Part shown: positions 51,088-60,266 of the stretch, in pieces
Layout: every line of letters begins with the position of its first letter
Position numbering within the stretch: the stretch's first letter is position 1
Origin: Hyphobacterium sp. SN044
Lineage (GTDB): Bacteria > Pseudomonadota > Alphaproteobacteria > Caulobacterales > Maricaulaceae
Reading direction: 5' to 3'
Length of the DNA: 64,000 nt
Assembly (NCBI RefSeq): GCF_021864465.1
Contig: NZ_JAKKUV010000002.1
Coordinates: forward strand, 124,001 to 188,000
Position numbers and translations under genes: made by a program
The notes under the pieces: model-generated
Databases searched by the model: none
Seen by the model: only the letters and a program-made list of their open reading frames with translations
Told to the model about the DNA's origin: nothing

Positions 51088-52113
51088 ATGCTCGGCGCCA
51101 CCGGGCTCAGAACGCATATCTGGAACAACAATCTGAAGTCCGTCCTGTTGTTGGCGGGCTTCCCGTTTCTCCTGATGCTGCTGGCGCTGGCCGGTTCGCT
51201 CGTTCTCGTCGCCTTCACAGGCGGCGAGGGCGGCAGTTATGCCTCGAAATCGGGGGGATATTCCTATTCCACCTTCGACGCGGTGATGGCGAACTGGCCG
51301 CAAATGGCGTTGTGGTCCGTCATCATCGCGATCATCTGGTTCATCATCGCTTGGTTTTCGCACCAGGCGATGATCGATGCGGCGACCGGCGCGCGTAAAG
51401 TCACCCGCGAGGAGCAGCCGGAACTGTATAACCTTCTGGAAAATCTCTGCATTTCGCGCGGCATCACGATGCCGTCGCTGCGGATCATCGAGACGCCGCA
51501 GATGAATGCCTATGCCAGCGGTCTGACCGAGAAACAGTATTCCGTGACAGTGACTTCCGGCCTGATGCAGCGTCTTGACCGTGACGAGCTCGAGGCGGTG
51601 CTGGCGCACGAGCTGACCCATATCCTCAACCGTGATGTTCGTCTTCTTGTGATCTCCGTCATCTTCGTCGGCATCTTCTCCTTCGTGGCGCAGATCGGCG
51701 TGCGGGCGATGTTCCATGGCGCGGTCGTCAGGTCCGGCCGCTCGCGGCGCGGGGGCGGCGGCAATGCCGCCATCCTGATGCTGATCGCGGTGGCGATCGT
51801 CGCGGTTGCCTGGTTCCTCGCGATCGCCATCCGCTTTGCGCTTTCGAGGAAGCGCGAATACATGGCCGATGCCGGAGCGGTGGAACTGACGAAGAATCCG
51901 GACGCGATGATCGGCGCGCTTGAGAAGATATCCGGCCACGCGGCAATGGACGATGCGCCGTCGGAAATCCGCGAGATGATGATCGAGAATCCGAAGTCGG
52001 GTTTTTCGGGCATCTTCATGACGCACCCGCCGATCGAAAGGCGGATCGAGGCGCTCGAGAAATTTGCTGGCGGACGCCGCGAACCGGGCTATAGCGCGGT
52101 GCCGACCGTGTGA
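51088..52113 (+). CDS. M48-family membrane zinc metallopeptidase (HtpX-like)
   Basis: A 341-residue membrane protease. Hydrophobic helices at ~20-45, ~75-95, ~185-205 and ~225-250 frame the zinc motif VLAHELTHILNRDVR near 171 (HELTH). The third ligand lies in SRKREYMADAGAVELTKNP near 255 (the Glu in REYMAD). THPPIERRIEAL near the C-terminus is typical of HtpX relatives. It is co-transcribed with lemA and probably acts in membrane protein quality control. Confidence 0.92.
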   Translation: MLGATGLRTHIWNNNLKSVLLLAGFPFLLMLLALAGSLVLVAFTGGEGGSYASKSGGYSYSTFDAVMANWPQMALWSVIIAIIWFIIAWFSHQAMIDAATGARKVTREEQPELYNLLENLCISRGITMPSLRIIETPQMNAYASGLTEKQYSVTVTSGLMQRLDRDELEAVLAHELTHILNRDVRLLVISVIFVGIFSFVAQIGVRAMFHGAVVRSGRSRRGGGGNAAILMLIAVAIVAVAWFLAIAIRFALSRKREYMADAGAVELTKNPDAMIGALEKISGHAAMDDAPSEIREMMIENPKSGFSGIFMTHPPIERRIEALEKFAGGRREPGYSAVPTV

Positions 52114-52123
52114 GCCCGACGTG

Positions 52124-52522
52124 ATGCTGACTGCCCTGATCCTTTCTGCCGCACTTCAGTCCGTGCCGCATTTGTGCGGGACGGCAAATGAACCGTCGGC
52201 AATTGCGGACTGGAATGCGTGGGCGAATAGCCGGATGGCCGGTCACTGGTATGGCCGTACCGTTGACGCCGTCAGCGGGGTGGCGGAACACGCCGCCATT
52301 GCGGCGCTGGACTCAGCTATGGCAGGCCGCGTGTGGACCGCTGAAGGCGACGGCGTGCTGTTCGTCCTGCGGCCGCGGTCGGAATGCGACAGCGGGCGGG
52401 GATATTCCGCGGCGCTGATCGACGCGGAAAGCGGCGAAGTTCTTGAAACCGCGCCGCATCTGACGCTCGTCACTGCGCGTTATCGCCCGGTCGTGCTTAC
52501 CGACGGCGCTCGTAGAGACTGA
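52124..52522 (+). CDS. Hypothetical secreted protein
   Basis: A 132-residue protein with a short N-terminal hydrophobic stretch (MLTALILSAALQSVPHLCG) that may be a signal peptide. The rest has no motif I recognise. It starts 10 bases after the M48 peptidase gene, so it may be co-transcribed. Its last 26 bases overlap the end of the convergent GNAT gene. A GTG sits directly before the chosen ATG. Confidence 0.55.
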   Translation: MLTALILSAALQSVPHLCGTANEPSAIADWNAWANSRMAGHWYGRTVDAVSGVAEHAAIAALDSAMAGRVWTAEGDGVLFVLRPRSECDSGRGYSAALIDAESGEVLETAPHLTLVTARYRPVVLTDGARRD

Positions 52523-53033
52523 CCGCTTTCCCGTTGAATTCCGTATCCTGCGCGAGCGTGTAGCCGGCCTTCGCCGCGACGCCGATCGATGCCGTATTGT
52601 CCGGATTGATGATCGCAACGCAGCGTTTGCCGGGCCGCGCCCGATCGATCCAGGCTTGCGCGCCCAAAACCGCCTCGGTGGCGTAGCCCTTGCCGTGCGC
52701 GTCCGGGATGATGGCGTAGCCAAGCTCCGGCAAGCCGCGGATCGACGGGGTGATGTCTCGGCAGAAATCGGCAAAGCCGCATTCCCCGACGAAGCGCCCG
52801 CCGTCCTTCTCCGTAACGGCCCAATAACCGAAGCCCAAGATCGCCCACAGGCCCGGATAGCGCAGCATGCGCAGCCAGGCGTCGGACGGCGTTGACGCCA
52901 TGGCGCCGATGAAGCGCCTCGTCGTTTCATGCGCCCACAGCGCGTAGGAATGGGGAGCGTCCTCCGCCCGGTGTCCGCGCAGGATCAGACGTTCGGTTTC
53001 GACGACCGGGATCGAGAAAACGTCCTCAGTCAT
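52497..53033 (-). CDS. GNAT N-acetyltransferase (RimJ/RimL-like)
   Basis: The 178-residue protein shows the RimJ/RimL pattern: ETERLILRGHRAEDA near 12, GRFVGECGFADF near 79, then the acetyl-CoA loop region LGYAIIPDAHGKGYATEAV near 103 and INPDNTASIGVAAKAGY near 140. It probably acetylates a protein N-terminus or a small amine. Its ATG overlaps the end of dctM by 8 bases, which suggests co-translation with the TRAP transporter, although a functional link is not evident. Confidence 0.85.
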   Translation of the reverse strand: MTEDVFSIPVVETERLILRGHRAEDAPHSYALWAHETTRRFIGAMASTPSDAWLRMLRYPGLWAILGFGYWAVTEKDGGRFVGECGFADFCRDITPSIRGLPELGYAIIPDAHGKGYATEAVLGAQAWIDRARPGKRCVAIINPDNTASIGVAAKAGYTLAQDTEFNGKAVSLYERRR

Positions 53034-54618
53034 AGAGCAGTCCCGGCAACCCCGTCGCAAGCCACGGAAGGAGCGCGACGATGGCGATCACGGCGATCTG
53101 TATGCCCACAAAGGGCATGGCCCCGCGATAGATTGCTCCGGTCGTGACCTCCGGCGGCGCAACGCCGCGCAGATAGAAGAGCGCAAAGCCGAAAGGCGGG
53201 GTCAGGAAGCTGGTCTGCAGGTTGAGTGCCATCAGGACGCCAAGCCAGACCGGATCGATGCCCATCATCAGAAGGATCGGCGCGACGATCGGCACCACCA
53301 CGAAGGTGATCTCGATGAAGTCGAGAAAGAATCCGAGGATGAACATCACTGCCATCACGACGGCGAGCGCCCCCCATTTCCCGCCCGGAACGGCTTCGAG
53401 CGCGTGCTGGACGGTCGCGTCGCCGCCCAGCTCCCGGAAGATCAGCGAGAACAGCGAGGCGCCGATCAGGATGACGAAGACCATGGACGATATCTGCGCC
53501 GTCGAGGTCATCACCTCGTCGAGGACCTTCGACCGGTAGAGGCGGAAGAGGGCGACCAGGGCGCCGGCGGTCGTCAGGGCGACGAGGATGAAGGCCAGCG
53601 TGATGCCGAACTGGTCACCGGCCGAGGCCGCTTCCCGGCCGAGGCGCAAGTCGACGAAAACCGTCATCACGATCAGCGAAATCAGTGCCAGGGCACCGAC
53701 ACCGGTGACGATGCGCCCGCCGACCGGGTTGGAGTCGGCGCCGGCATTGCGGAAGGCCGCAAGGAAGGTCGCCCCGACCGCACCGATGCCCGCCGCTTCG
53801 GTCGGGGTCGCCAGGCCGGTCAGAATGGAACCCAGCACCGCAACGATCAGCGCCAGGGGCGGGATCAGGGCGTGCAGCACCTCGCCCCAGTTCGTCGTTC
53901 CTTCCTCGCGCGGCACGGCCGGCGCGGCGGACGGCTTCATGATGGCGATCACGACCTGATAGCCGACATAGACGCCAACAAGGATCAGGCCAGGGATCAG
54001 CGCGCCGGCGAAGAGATCGCCGACCGAGACGATGTCGGGCGAGAAGATGCCTTGCGCGCGCTGCGCCTCGGAATAGGCGTTCGAGAGCTGGTCGCCGAGG
54101 AGGACGAGCACGATGGAGGGCGGAATGATCTGCCCCAGCGTGCCGGCCGCCGCGATCGAGCCGGAGGCGAGGGCAGGCGAATAGCCGCGCTTCAGCATGG
54201 TGGGCAGGGAGAGCAGACCCATCGTCACCACGGTCGCGCCGACGATCCCGGTCGAGGCGGCGAGCAGGGCGCCGACGACGACGACGGAGATGCCGAGGCC
54301 GCCGCGCATCGAGCCGAACAGCTTGCCCATTGCCTCGAGCAATTCCTCGGCGACCTTCGATTTTTCGAGCATCACGCCCATGAAGACGAAAAGCGGGACC
54401 GCAACGAGGATCTGCTTGTCCATCTCCATCATGTTTCCGTAGATCCGCTGCGGAAAGGCGCGGAGGTGGATGGTGTCGAAGACGCCGAGCGCCATGCCGA
54501 TCAGCGCAAAGACGAGTGCGACGCCGGCCAGGGTGAAGGCCACCGGGAAGCCGCGCAGCAGCGCCGCGAAGGCGGCGATGAACATCAGGAAGGGGAGGAG
54601 TTCGACGAGGAGCGTCAT
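53026..54618 (-). CDS. dctM: TRAP transporter large permease (DctM)
   Basis: The 530-residue inner-membrane protein has about 13 helices in the ion-transporter superfamily fold, with PLFVFMGVMLEKSKVAEELLEAMG near 75, GTLGQIIPPSIVLVLLGD near 158 and LNLQTSFLTPPFGFALFYLRG near 480. It is longer than usual (~430) because of an extra stretch at ~285-375 with further helices. It would drive sodium-coupled uptake of a carboxylate bound by the periplasmic subunit. It starts 3 bases after dctQ. Confidence 0.93.
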   Translation of the reverse strand: MTLLVELLPFLMFIAAFAALLRGFPVAFTLAGVALVFALIGMALGVFDTIHLRAFPQRIYGNMMEMDKQILVAVPLFVFMGVMLEKSKVAEELLEAMGKLFGSMRGGLGISVVVVGALLAASTGIVGATVVTMGLLSLPTMLKRGYSPALASGSIAAAGTLGQIIPPSIVLVLLGDQLSNAYSEAQRAQGIFSPDIVSVGDLFAGALIPGLILVGVYVGYQVVIAIMKPSAAPAVPREEGTTNWGEVLHALIPPLALIVAVLGSILTGLATPTEAAGIGAVGATFLAAFRNAGADSNPVGGRIVTGVGALALISLIVMTVFVDLRLGREAASAGDQFGITLAFILVALTTAGALVALFRLYRSKVLDEVMTSTAQISSMVFVILIGASLFSLIFRELGGDATVQHALEAVPGGKWGALAVVMAVMFILGFFLDFIEITFVVVPIVAPILLMMGIDPVWLGVLMALNLQTSFLTPPFGFALFYLRGVAPPEVTTGAIYRGAMPFVGIQIAVIAIVALLPWLATGLPGLLYD

Positions 54619-54621
54619 CGT

Positions 54622-55401
54622 CTAGAGCTCCCCCTCGACAGCTTTGCGGTGGCCCGGAACCGGGCGGCCCGAAATCGTCAGCGCGGCACGTGCCGCCATT
54701 GACGCGCCCTGCAGGATCATCATCACCGCGAAGACCGGGATTGCGGCCTTCAGGAGGTAGACGAAGGCGAGACCGTTGCTTTCGCGTGAGCGTTCGAGAA
54801 TGCGCCAGGACGCGTTCACATAGGGGCTGGACATGACGAGGATCAGCCAGCCCATCGGGATCAGGGCGAAATAGACGCCGATCAGGTCGGTCCAGGCTTT
54901 GCCGCGTTCGCTCAGCTTCGAATAGATGATGTCGACCCGGACATGTCCGTCAGCGAGCAGGGTGATGCCGGACGACAGGAGAAACAGCAGGGCGTGCATG
55001 TAGATCACGCTTTCCTGCAGCCCGGTCATGGCGATGCCGAAGACATAGCGCTGAACCACGACGATGGCGGTCACCACGACGAGGCCGAGCGCGAACCAGC
55101 GAGCCGCGTCGCCGATTGCCGTATTCACCGCGTCGATGCAGCGAGTGGCGAGGCGGAGCAGTGCTTCAAGCGGTCCGGGCAGCGCAGCAAACCGGCCCCA
55201 GAGCGCGGCAAGCACGGGAAACAGCAGAAGCGGGGACAGCAACAGGCCGACCCATCCGATTGCGTCTCCGGCGGATGCCATGAACCGGTAGAGATGGGCC
55301 TGCGACCATGCCGACACGCCACCGCCGCTTGCGGAATCGATCAGCGACAGCGCAATGCCGATGGCGATGACGACGAGGAGTAGGACGTCCCCCGCGCGCA
55401 T
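54622..55401 (-). CDS. dctQ: TRAP transporter small permease (DctQ), N-terminally extended
   Basis: A 259-residue membrane protein. The DctQ core (~95-245) has QRYVFGIAMTGLQESVIYMHALLFLLSSG and GHVRVDIIYSKLSERGKAW, typical of the family. About 90 residues before it include two extra helices (DVLLLVVIAIGIALSLI and GLLLSPLLLFPVLAALW), as in the transporters for larger or less polar acids. It lies between dctP and dctM with gaps of 3 bases each. Confidence 0.9.
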   Translation of the reverse strand: MRAGDVLLLVVIAIGIALSLIDSASGGGVSAWSQAHLYRFMASAGDAIGWVGLLLSPLLLFPVLAALWGRFAALPGPLEALLRLATRCIDAVNTAIGDAARWFALGLVVVTAIVVVQRYVFGIAMTGLQESVIYMHALLFLLSSGITLLADGHVRVDIIYSKLSERGKAWTDLIGVYFALIPMGWLILVMSSPYVNASWRILERSRESNGLAFVYLLKAAIPVFAVMMILQGASMAARAALTISGRPVPGHRKAVEGEL

Positions 55402-55404
55402 CTT

Positions 55405-56526
55405 CTACCTGCCGAGCACGCGTTCGCGCTGCATGAAATAGGGCGGTTCGGAGATGCGGCCCCATTCGCGGCCGCGGCGACGGCCTTCCATATAGCTTTC
55501 ATAGATGCGGCGGCCGAGTTGATCGTGATTGCCGACATCGGCGACGACCTGTTCGGAAATCTCGCCAATCCGGGTCCACATCTCGTCGGAGAACTGGCGC
55601 AGCTCGACGCCGTGATCCTCGACGAGGACGCGGAGCGCGACCGCATTCTGGTGCGCGAATTCGGCGATCGACTGGTTGTTCGCCGCGCGGCAGGCCGCCC
55701 GCAGGATCGCCTGATGATCGCTTTCAAGGCTGTCCCAGACGCCGCGATTGATCCCGACGCCAAGGGCTGAGCCGGGCTCATGGAAGCCGGGGCCGTAATA
55801 GTAAGGGGCCTCGCGGTAGAATCCGAAGGCGAGGTCGTTCCACGGACCGACCCATTCGGTCGCGTCGATCGTGCCGGACTGCAGCGCAGGATAGATCTCG
55901 CTGCCCGAAAGGGCGACGGCCGCGCCGCCCAGTTCGCGCAGCACCGTGCCACCGAGGCCGGGAATGCGCATGCGCAGGCCGCGGAAATCGTCGAGCGTGT
56001 TGATTTCGCGCTTGAACCAGCCGCCCATCTGGAGGCCGGAATTGCCGGCCTGGAAAGAGATGATGCCGAACTGGCCGGCGAGTTCTTCCCAGAGTTCCTG
56101 ACCGCCGCCGAATTCGCACCAGGCCATGATTTCGGTCGCGGTCATGCCGAATGGCACGGCGGTGAAGAAGTTGAAGCCGGGATGCTTGCCCTGCCAGTAA
56201 TATTCCGCCGCGTGATACATGTCCGCCGCGCCGGTCGAGACGGCATCGAACACTTCGAACGCACCGACGATTTCGCCTGCGCCGTAGACGCGGATATCGA
56301 GCGTGCCGCCGGACATCTCGTTGCAGAATTGCGCGACACGGTCGGCCGCCGTGCCGAGACCGGGGAAGTTGGCCGGCCAGGTCGTGACCATGCGCAGCTG
56401 GCGTGTGCGGCGGCGATTGACGGCCGGTGCGGCCGGGCCGCTGGTCTGGCTGTCCTGGCCGCCACAGGCGGTGGCAACGGTTGCGGCAGCGATCGACGCT
56501 CCGCTCAGGAATGTGCGGCGGTCCAT
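55405..56526 (-). CDS. dctP: TRAP transporter solute-binding protein with Tat signal (TakP-like)
   Basis: The 373-residue protein starts MDRRTFLSGASIAAATVATA, a twin-arginine signal with a possible lipobox before Cys21. The body shows TRAP-binding features: MVTTWPANFPGLGTAADRVAQF near 46, IRVYGAGEIVGAFEVFDAV near 78, and GNSGLQMGGWFKREI near 160, with Arg185 in RGLRMRIPG as the usual carboxylate-binding residue. It is closest to the TakP-type branch that binds 2-oxo acids; the ligand is not certain. Its start shares a base with the bpt stop. Confidence 0.9.
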   Translation of the reverse strand: MDRRTFLSGASIAAATVATACGGQDSQTSGPAAPAVNRRRTRQLRMVTTWPANFPGLGTAADRVAQFCNEMSGGTLDIRVYGAGEIVGAFEVFDAVSTGAADMYHAAEYYWQGKHPGFNFFTAVPFGMTATEIMAWCEFGGGQELWEELAGQFGIISFQAGNSGLQMGGWFKREINTLDDFRGLRMRIPGLGGTVLRELGGAAVALSGSEIYPALQSGTIDATEWVGPWNDLAFGFYREAPYYYGPGFHEPGSALGVGINRGVWDSLESDHQAILRAACRAANNQSIAEFAHQNAVALRVLVEDHGVELRQFSDEMWTRIGEISEQVVADVGNHDQLGRRIYESYMEGRRRGREWGRISEPPYFMQRERVLGR

Positions 56527-57296
56527 TAGTCCTCCCCTTCGTCCGCATCGGGTTCGTCCCCGATGTCGTTCAAAATCTGCTCCAGCGACTGCCAGCCGGC
56601 GCTGGTCAGCACCTCAAGCGGCCGGAAGCGCGACTTGTAGTCCATTTTCCGGCTGCCCGGCACCCAGTAGCCGAGATAGACGTTCGAGAACCCGTTCTCC
56701 TTCGTCCAGCGGATCGCGTCCAGCACCATGAAGGTGCCGGGGCTCCGCGGCGCATCGTCTGGATCGAAGAAGCTGTAGAGCAGGGACGGGCCGTCGCGCA
56801 GCCGGTCCACCAAGGCGCAGGCGCGCAGGCGACCGGCCGGGTCGCGGTATTCGACGAGATCGGTGCGTTGCGCCCTGTCGCTGACCATCAGCACGTATTC
56901 GCCATAGCTCATCCCGGCCATGTCGCCGTCGCCATGACGGGAGTCGAGATAGCGTGTGAGAAGCGCGAATTGCTCTGCCGTGGCCTCGGCCGGTTTCTCG
57001 TGGCGAACAAGGTGATCATTGCGTTTCAGGACACGGCGGAAGCTTCGCGTCCAGTCGAACGTCTCGACGGGAATGCGCGCGGAATGGCAGGCGTCGCATT
57101 GCTCGCATGCTGGGCGATAGAGCACGCCCTGCGAGCGGCGGAATCCTGCATGGGTCAGCGCGTCGTTCAGACCCGGGCCTTCACCCGGATCAATCCGGGT
57201 GAAAAGCTTCCTTTCCTGACGGCCCGGCAGATAGGGGCAGGGCCCTGCCGCTGTCAGGTAAAAGGGAATCTGCCGTGTCGAGAAGGGATGCGTCAC
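56526..57296 (-). CDS. bpt: Aspartate/glutamate leucyltransferase (N-degron transferase)
   Basis: A 256-residue Bpt/Ate1-like enzyme that adds leucine from Leu-tRNA to proteins with N-terminal Asp or Glu, marking them for ClpAP. The cysteine motif PCPYLPGRQERKLF near 19 and CEQCDACHSARIPV near 64 form the N-terminal metal/haem-like site, and the GNAT-type C-terminal half has YLGYWVPGSRKMDYKSRFRP near 210. It is the gene directly upstream of dctP and is coupled by a TAATG overlap, probably without functional meaning. Confidence 0.93.
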   Translation of the reverse strand: MTHPFSTRQIPFYLTAAGPCPYLPGRQERKLFTRIDPGEGPGLNDALTHAGFRRSQGVLYRPACEQCDACHSARIPVETFDWTRSFRRVLKRNDHLVRHEKPAEATAEQFALLTRYLDSRHGDGDMAGMSYGEYVLMVSDRAQRTDLVEYRDPAGRLRACALVDRLRDGPSLLYSFFDPDDAPRSPGTFMVLDAIRWTKENGFSNVYLGYWVPGSRKMDYKSRFRPLEVLTSAGWQSLEQILNDIGDEPDADEGED

Positions 57297-57329
57297 GCCC
57301 CCGCGCCTCCGCTCCGAATCCGCCCTGTG

Positions 57330-59186
57330 TCAGGTGGAGGCTAACGCGCCAGAGCCAAAGCCGAAATGGAAGGCCGCATATGCCGTGAAAATGATCCACA
57401 TGACGATCACCAGCGGCGCACCGGCCTTGATGAAGTCGGTGAATTTGTAATGTCCCGGCGACATGACCAGCAGATTGGTCTGATAGCCGATCGGCGTCGC
57501 GAAGGAGGTGTTCGCCGCGAACAGCACGGTCAGCGCGAACAGGGTCGGGTCGGCGCCCAGCTGATTGGCTGCGCCGATGGCGATCGGCGTGAAGAGGATG
57601 GCGGTCGCATTGTTCGACAGGATGTTGGTCAGCAGCGCGACGAGAATGAACATCGCCGACAACAGCGCGACCGGTCCGTAGGGGGCGAAGGCGTTGACCA
57701 CGAGCATCGCCAGGTAATCCGCAGCCCCCGTCGATTGCAGCGCGGTTCCTAGCGCGAAGGCCGAGCCGACGAGCAGGTAGACCCGGTTGTCGATCGCCCG
57801 TGCAGCCTGGCGTACATTCAGACAGCCCGCACCGATCATGCCGACCGCTCCAAGAACCGATGCGTGGACGATCGGCAAGAGGTTGGTTGCTGCCAGCAAA
57901 ACCACACCGCCGAAGATCAGCAGGGACGCGGTGGCGCGACGCGGGTCGGGCAGATCGGTCGTCGCCCAGGCCATCAAAAGCAAGTCGCGGTCATGGCGCA
58001 GCTTGCGCAGCGCTTCGGCGGTCCCGAACAGCAGGAGGACGTCGCCCGGCTCCAGCCGAATCTCGCCCATGCGCTTGCGGATCATGCGCGACCGGCGCTG
58101 AACGCCGAGCACGATCGTGTTGGTCTGATGGCGGAAGCCCACCTGTTCGACCAGCCGGCCCACCAGCCTCGATCCCGGCGGCACAACCGCTTCTGACAGG
58201 GCAAGTCGCTCGCCTGGGCTGGGTTCTTCACCCGGTCCGGCGGTCTGAAGCATGCCGCGCAGAAATTCGGCGCGCGTCGACAACAAATCCGACAGGGTTT
58301 TCCGGGTCGCTGCGACGATAACAAGGTCGCCCGATTGCAGCACGATTTCGTCAAAAGGCGGGAGGTAGGCGTGCTCGCCGCGCTGGATCATGCGCACCGT
58401 CATGTTCGGCAAATCCGAAAACATGCCGGCGACCGGCGTCACACCGACCAGCGGGTGATCGCGCGTGACCTCGATCTGGGCGATGAATTGCTTGCCATCA
58501 CCGCCGGCGATCTCGGTCTCCATCGTTGCGCGTTCGGGGAGCAGGTGCGGCAGCACGAAGGCGATGTAGACGATGCCGCCGATCACCAGAAACAGGCCTG
58601 GCATGGTCGGCTCGAAGAAGTCGAGACCCGAGCCGGTCAGGCTTCGCATCGAATCCGAGACGAGCAGGTTCGTCGATGAGCCGATCAGGGTCAGCATGCC
58701 GCCCAGGATGCAGATATAGCTGAGCGGGATCATGATCTTGGCCGGGCTGCGCCCCATCCGTGCGGCGATCGCGACCAGGATCGGGATGAACATCACCACG
58801 ACCGGCGTGTTGTTGATGAAGGCCGAGACGACCAGTACGAAGGCAAAGATCGCCAGTAGTGTCAGGAAGGGCCGCTTGTCATAGCTCGCCAAGAGGCGCT
58901 GCGTGGGGCCTTCCATCGCCCCGGTCTGGAAAATGCCCTGGCCGACGACCAGAAGCGCCATGATGGTGATCAGGGCCGGATTGGCGAAACCGGCGAGAAT
59001 TTCGCCGGGACCGGGATTGCCTTCCGCCAGGGGAAAGATCTGGAAATAGACGAGGATGATCGCGACGATGGCCGCCGAGACGATCTCGATCGAGAAGCGC
59101 TCCCAGCAATAGAAGACGATGGCGAGTACGGCCCCCGCCAGTACCGCCCACATCTGCCACTCGCCCGGAGACGCAGCGTCGATCAT
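57330..59186 (-). CDS. SLC13/DASS-type transporter with two RCK_C (TrkA-C) domains
   Basis: The 618-residue membrane protein has two half-transporters, ~15-215 and ~420-612. SAFINNTPVVVMFIPI near 122 and LIGSSTNLLVSD near 166 in the first half are mirrored by LTNILSNNATAILFTPIAI near 524 and ATPIGYQTNLLVMSPG near 571, the paired hairpin motifs of DASS carriers. Between them, ~225-400, lie two TrkA-C domains (PFDEIVLQSGDLVIVAATR and IRLEPGDVLLLFGTAEAL), likely ligand sensors. Substrates may be sulfate or dicarboxylates; I cannot choose. It lies 33 bases upstream of bpt on the same strand. Confidence 0.9.
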   Translation of the reverse strand: MIDAASPGEWQMWAVLAGAVLAIVFYCWERFSIEIVSAAIVAIILVYFQIFPLAEGNPGPGEILAGFANPALITIMALLVVGQGIFQTGAMEGPTQRLLASYDKRPFLTLLAIFAFVLVVSAFINNTPVVVMFIPILVAIAARMGRSPAKIMIPLSYICILGGMLTLIGSSTNLLVSDSMRSLTGSGLDFFEPTMPGLFLVIGGIVYIAFVLPHLLPERATMETEIAGGDGKQFIAQIEVTRDHPLVGVTPVAGMFSDLPNMTVRMIQRGEHAYLPPFDEIVLQSGDLVIVAATRKTLSDLLSTRAEFLRGMLQTAGPGEEPSPGERLALSEAVVPPGSRLVGRLVEQVGFRHQTNTIVLGVQRRSRMIRKRMGEIRLEPGDVLLLFGTAEALRKLRHDRDLLLMAWATTDLPDPRRATASLLIFGGVVLLAATNLLPIVHASVLGAVGMIGAGCLNVRQAARAIDNRVYLLVGSAFALGTALQSTGAADYLAMLVVNAFAPYGPVALLSAMFILVALLTNILSNNATAILFTPIAIGAANQLGADPTLFALTVLFAANTSFATPIGYQTNLLVMSPGHYKFTDFIKAGAPLVIVMWIIFTAYAAFHFGFGSGALAST

Positions 59187-59279
59187 GCGGGGAAGTTACC
59201 GGATTCGCAGGTGAGGTTCGTCATCGGACGAACGCTAGCAGCGATGCTCCCGGTCGCGAAGCCCGAATTCGGTGCCGCG

Positions 59280-60179
59280 CTACAGTCCGCCGGCGGGCAG
59301 GACGGGTGCCTCGCGCAACAGCACGATGGACAGGCGGCGATTGCCCGGCAGGTAGGGATCGTCCGGATAGAGCGGCTCGGTGCCCGCGCGGCCCTGGACC
59401 TCGGCGATGCGGTCATCCGCGAGGCCGGAGGATTGCAGGATGCGGCGGGCGGCATTGGCGCGGTCGGCCGACAGATCCCAGTTGGTGTAGTCCGCGGCCG
59501 GAGACGGACCGGAGTCCGTATGTCCTGAGATCGACAGGCGGTTCGGCAGCTGTTGCGCGATTTCCGCGACGGCGCGCAGCAGCACCACGGCGCGCTCGTT
59601 CGGCTCGGCGGAGCCGGGACGGAACATGGCGCGACCTTCCTGGTCGACGAGCTGGATGCGCAGGCCTTCCGGCGTCATGTCGATCAGGATCTGGCGCGAC
59701 AGTTCGGCAATTTCCGGCATGTCCTGCATGGCCTGACGGAGGGATTGTTCGGCGGCTTCGAACTCGGCCTGTTCGCGGCGCGCCATGGCGCTGGCCATCG
59801 CATCGGTCGAGGCTCGCGGTCCGTCGGACGCGTCGGGGGATTCGTTTTCCTGGGTGTTGTTGTCGCGGCGCGCATCCGGGGCGAGGCGCTCGATCACCGA
59901 GGACGAACCCCGGCCTTGAGCTCCGTCTTCGCCCAGCGCGGTGCCGCCCAGAACGCCGCCATTGCCGGACGTCGAGGGGCTGACGCTGGCGGGCGCGAAA
60001 TAGTCGGCGATGCCGCGGCGCTGTTCCGGCGTCGTGGTATTGATCAGCCACATCAACAGGAAGAAGGCCATCATGGCGGTGACGAAGTCGGCGTAAGCCA
60101 CCTTCCACGCGCCGCCGTGGTGACCATGGCCACCACCCTTCTTGACTTTCTTGATGACGATCGGTTGATCACCGGCCAT
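59280..60179 (-). CDS. motB: Flagellar motor stator protein MotB
   Basis: The 299-residue protein has a charged, His/Gly-rich N-terminus, then one membrane helix AYADFVTAMMAFFLLMWLINT whose Asp31 is the proton-carrying residue. TTTPEQRRGIADYF, the plug region, follows. A Ser/Asn-rich linker leads to the OmpA-like peptidoglycan-binding domain (~165-290) with LSISGHTDSGPSP and DLSADRANAARRIL. It anchors the stator to the wall. MotA is not adjacent; alphaproteobacteria often carry motA and motB apart. Confidence 0.93.
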   Translation of the reverse strand: MAGDQPIVIKKVKKGGGHGHHGGAWKVAYADFVTAMMAFFLLMWLINTTTPEQRRGIADYFAPASVSPSTSGNGGVLGGTALGEDGAQGRGSSSVIERLAPDARRDNNTQENESPDASDGPRASTDAMASAMARREQAEFEAAEQSLRQAMQDMPEIAELSRQILIDMTPEGLRIQLVDQEGRAMFRPGSAEPNERAVVLLRAVAEIAQQLPNRLSISGHTDSGPSPAADYTNWDLSADRANAARRILQSSGLADDRIAEVQGRAGTEPLYPDDPYLPGNRRLSIVLLREAPVLPAGGL

Positions 60180-60266
60180 GCCGAACCACCTCTTCCACCC
60201 TGAGACAGGGCTTGTAACCCGGACAGCGTTAAGGTCCGGTTTCGAACCGCCGATTCGGAGCAGCGA

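Noticed and set aside
53404-54702. 432-codon plus-strand frame opposite dctM, rich in Glu/Asp/Arg/Gly
   Set aside because: Low-complexity translation of the opposite strand of membrane helices; dctM is certain.
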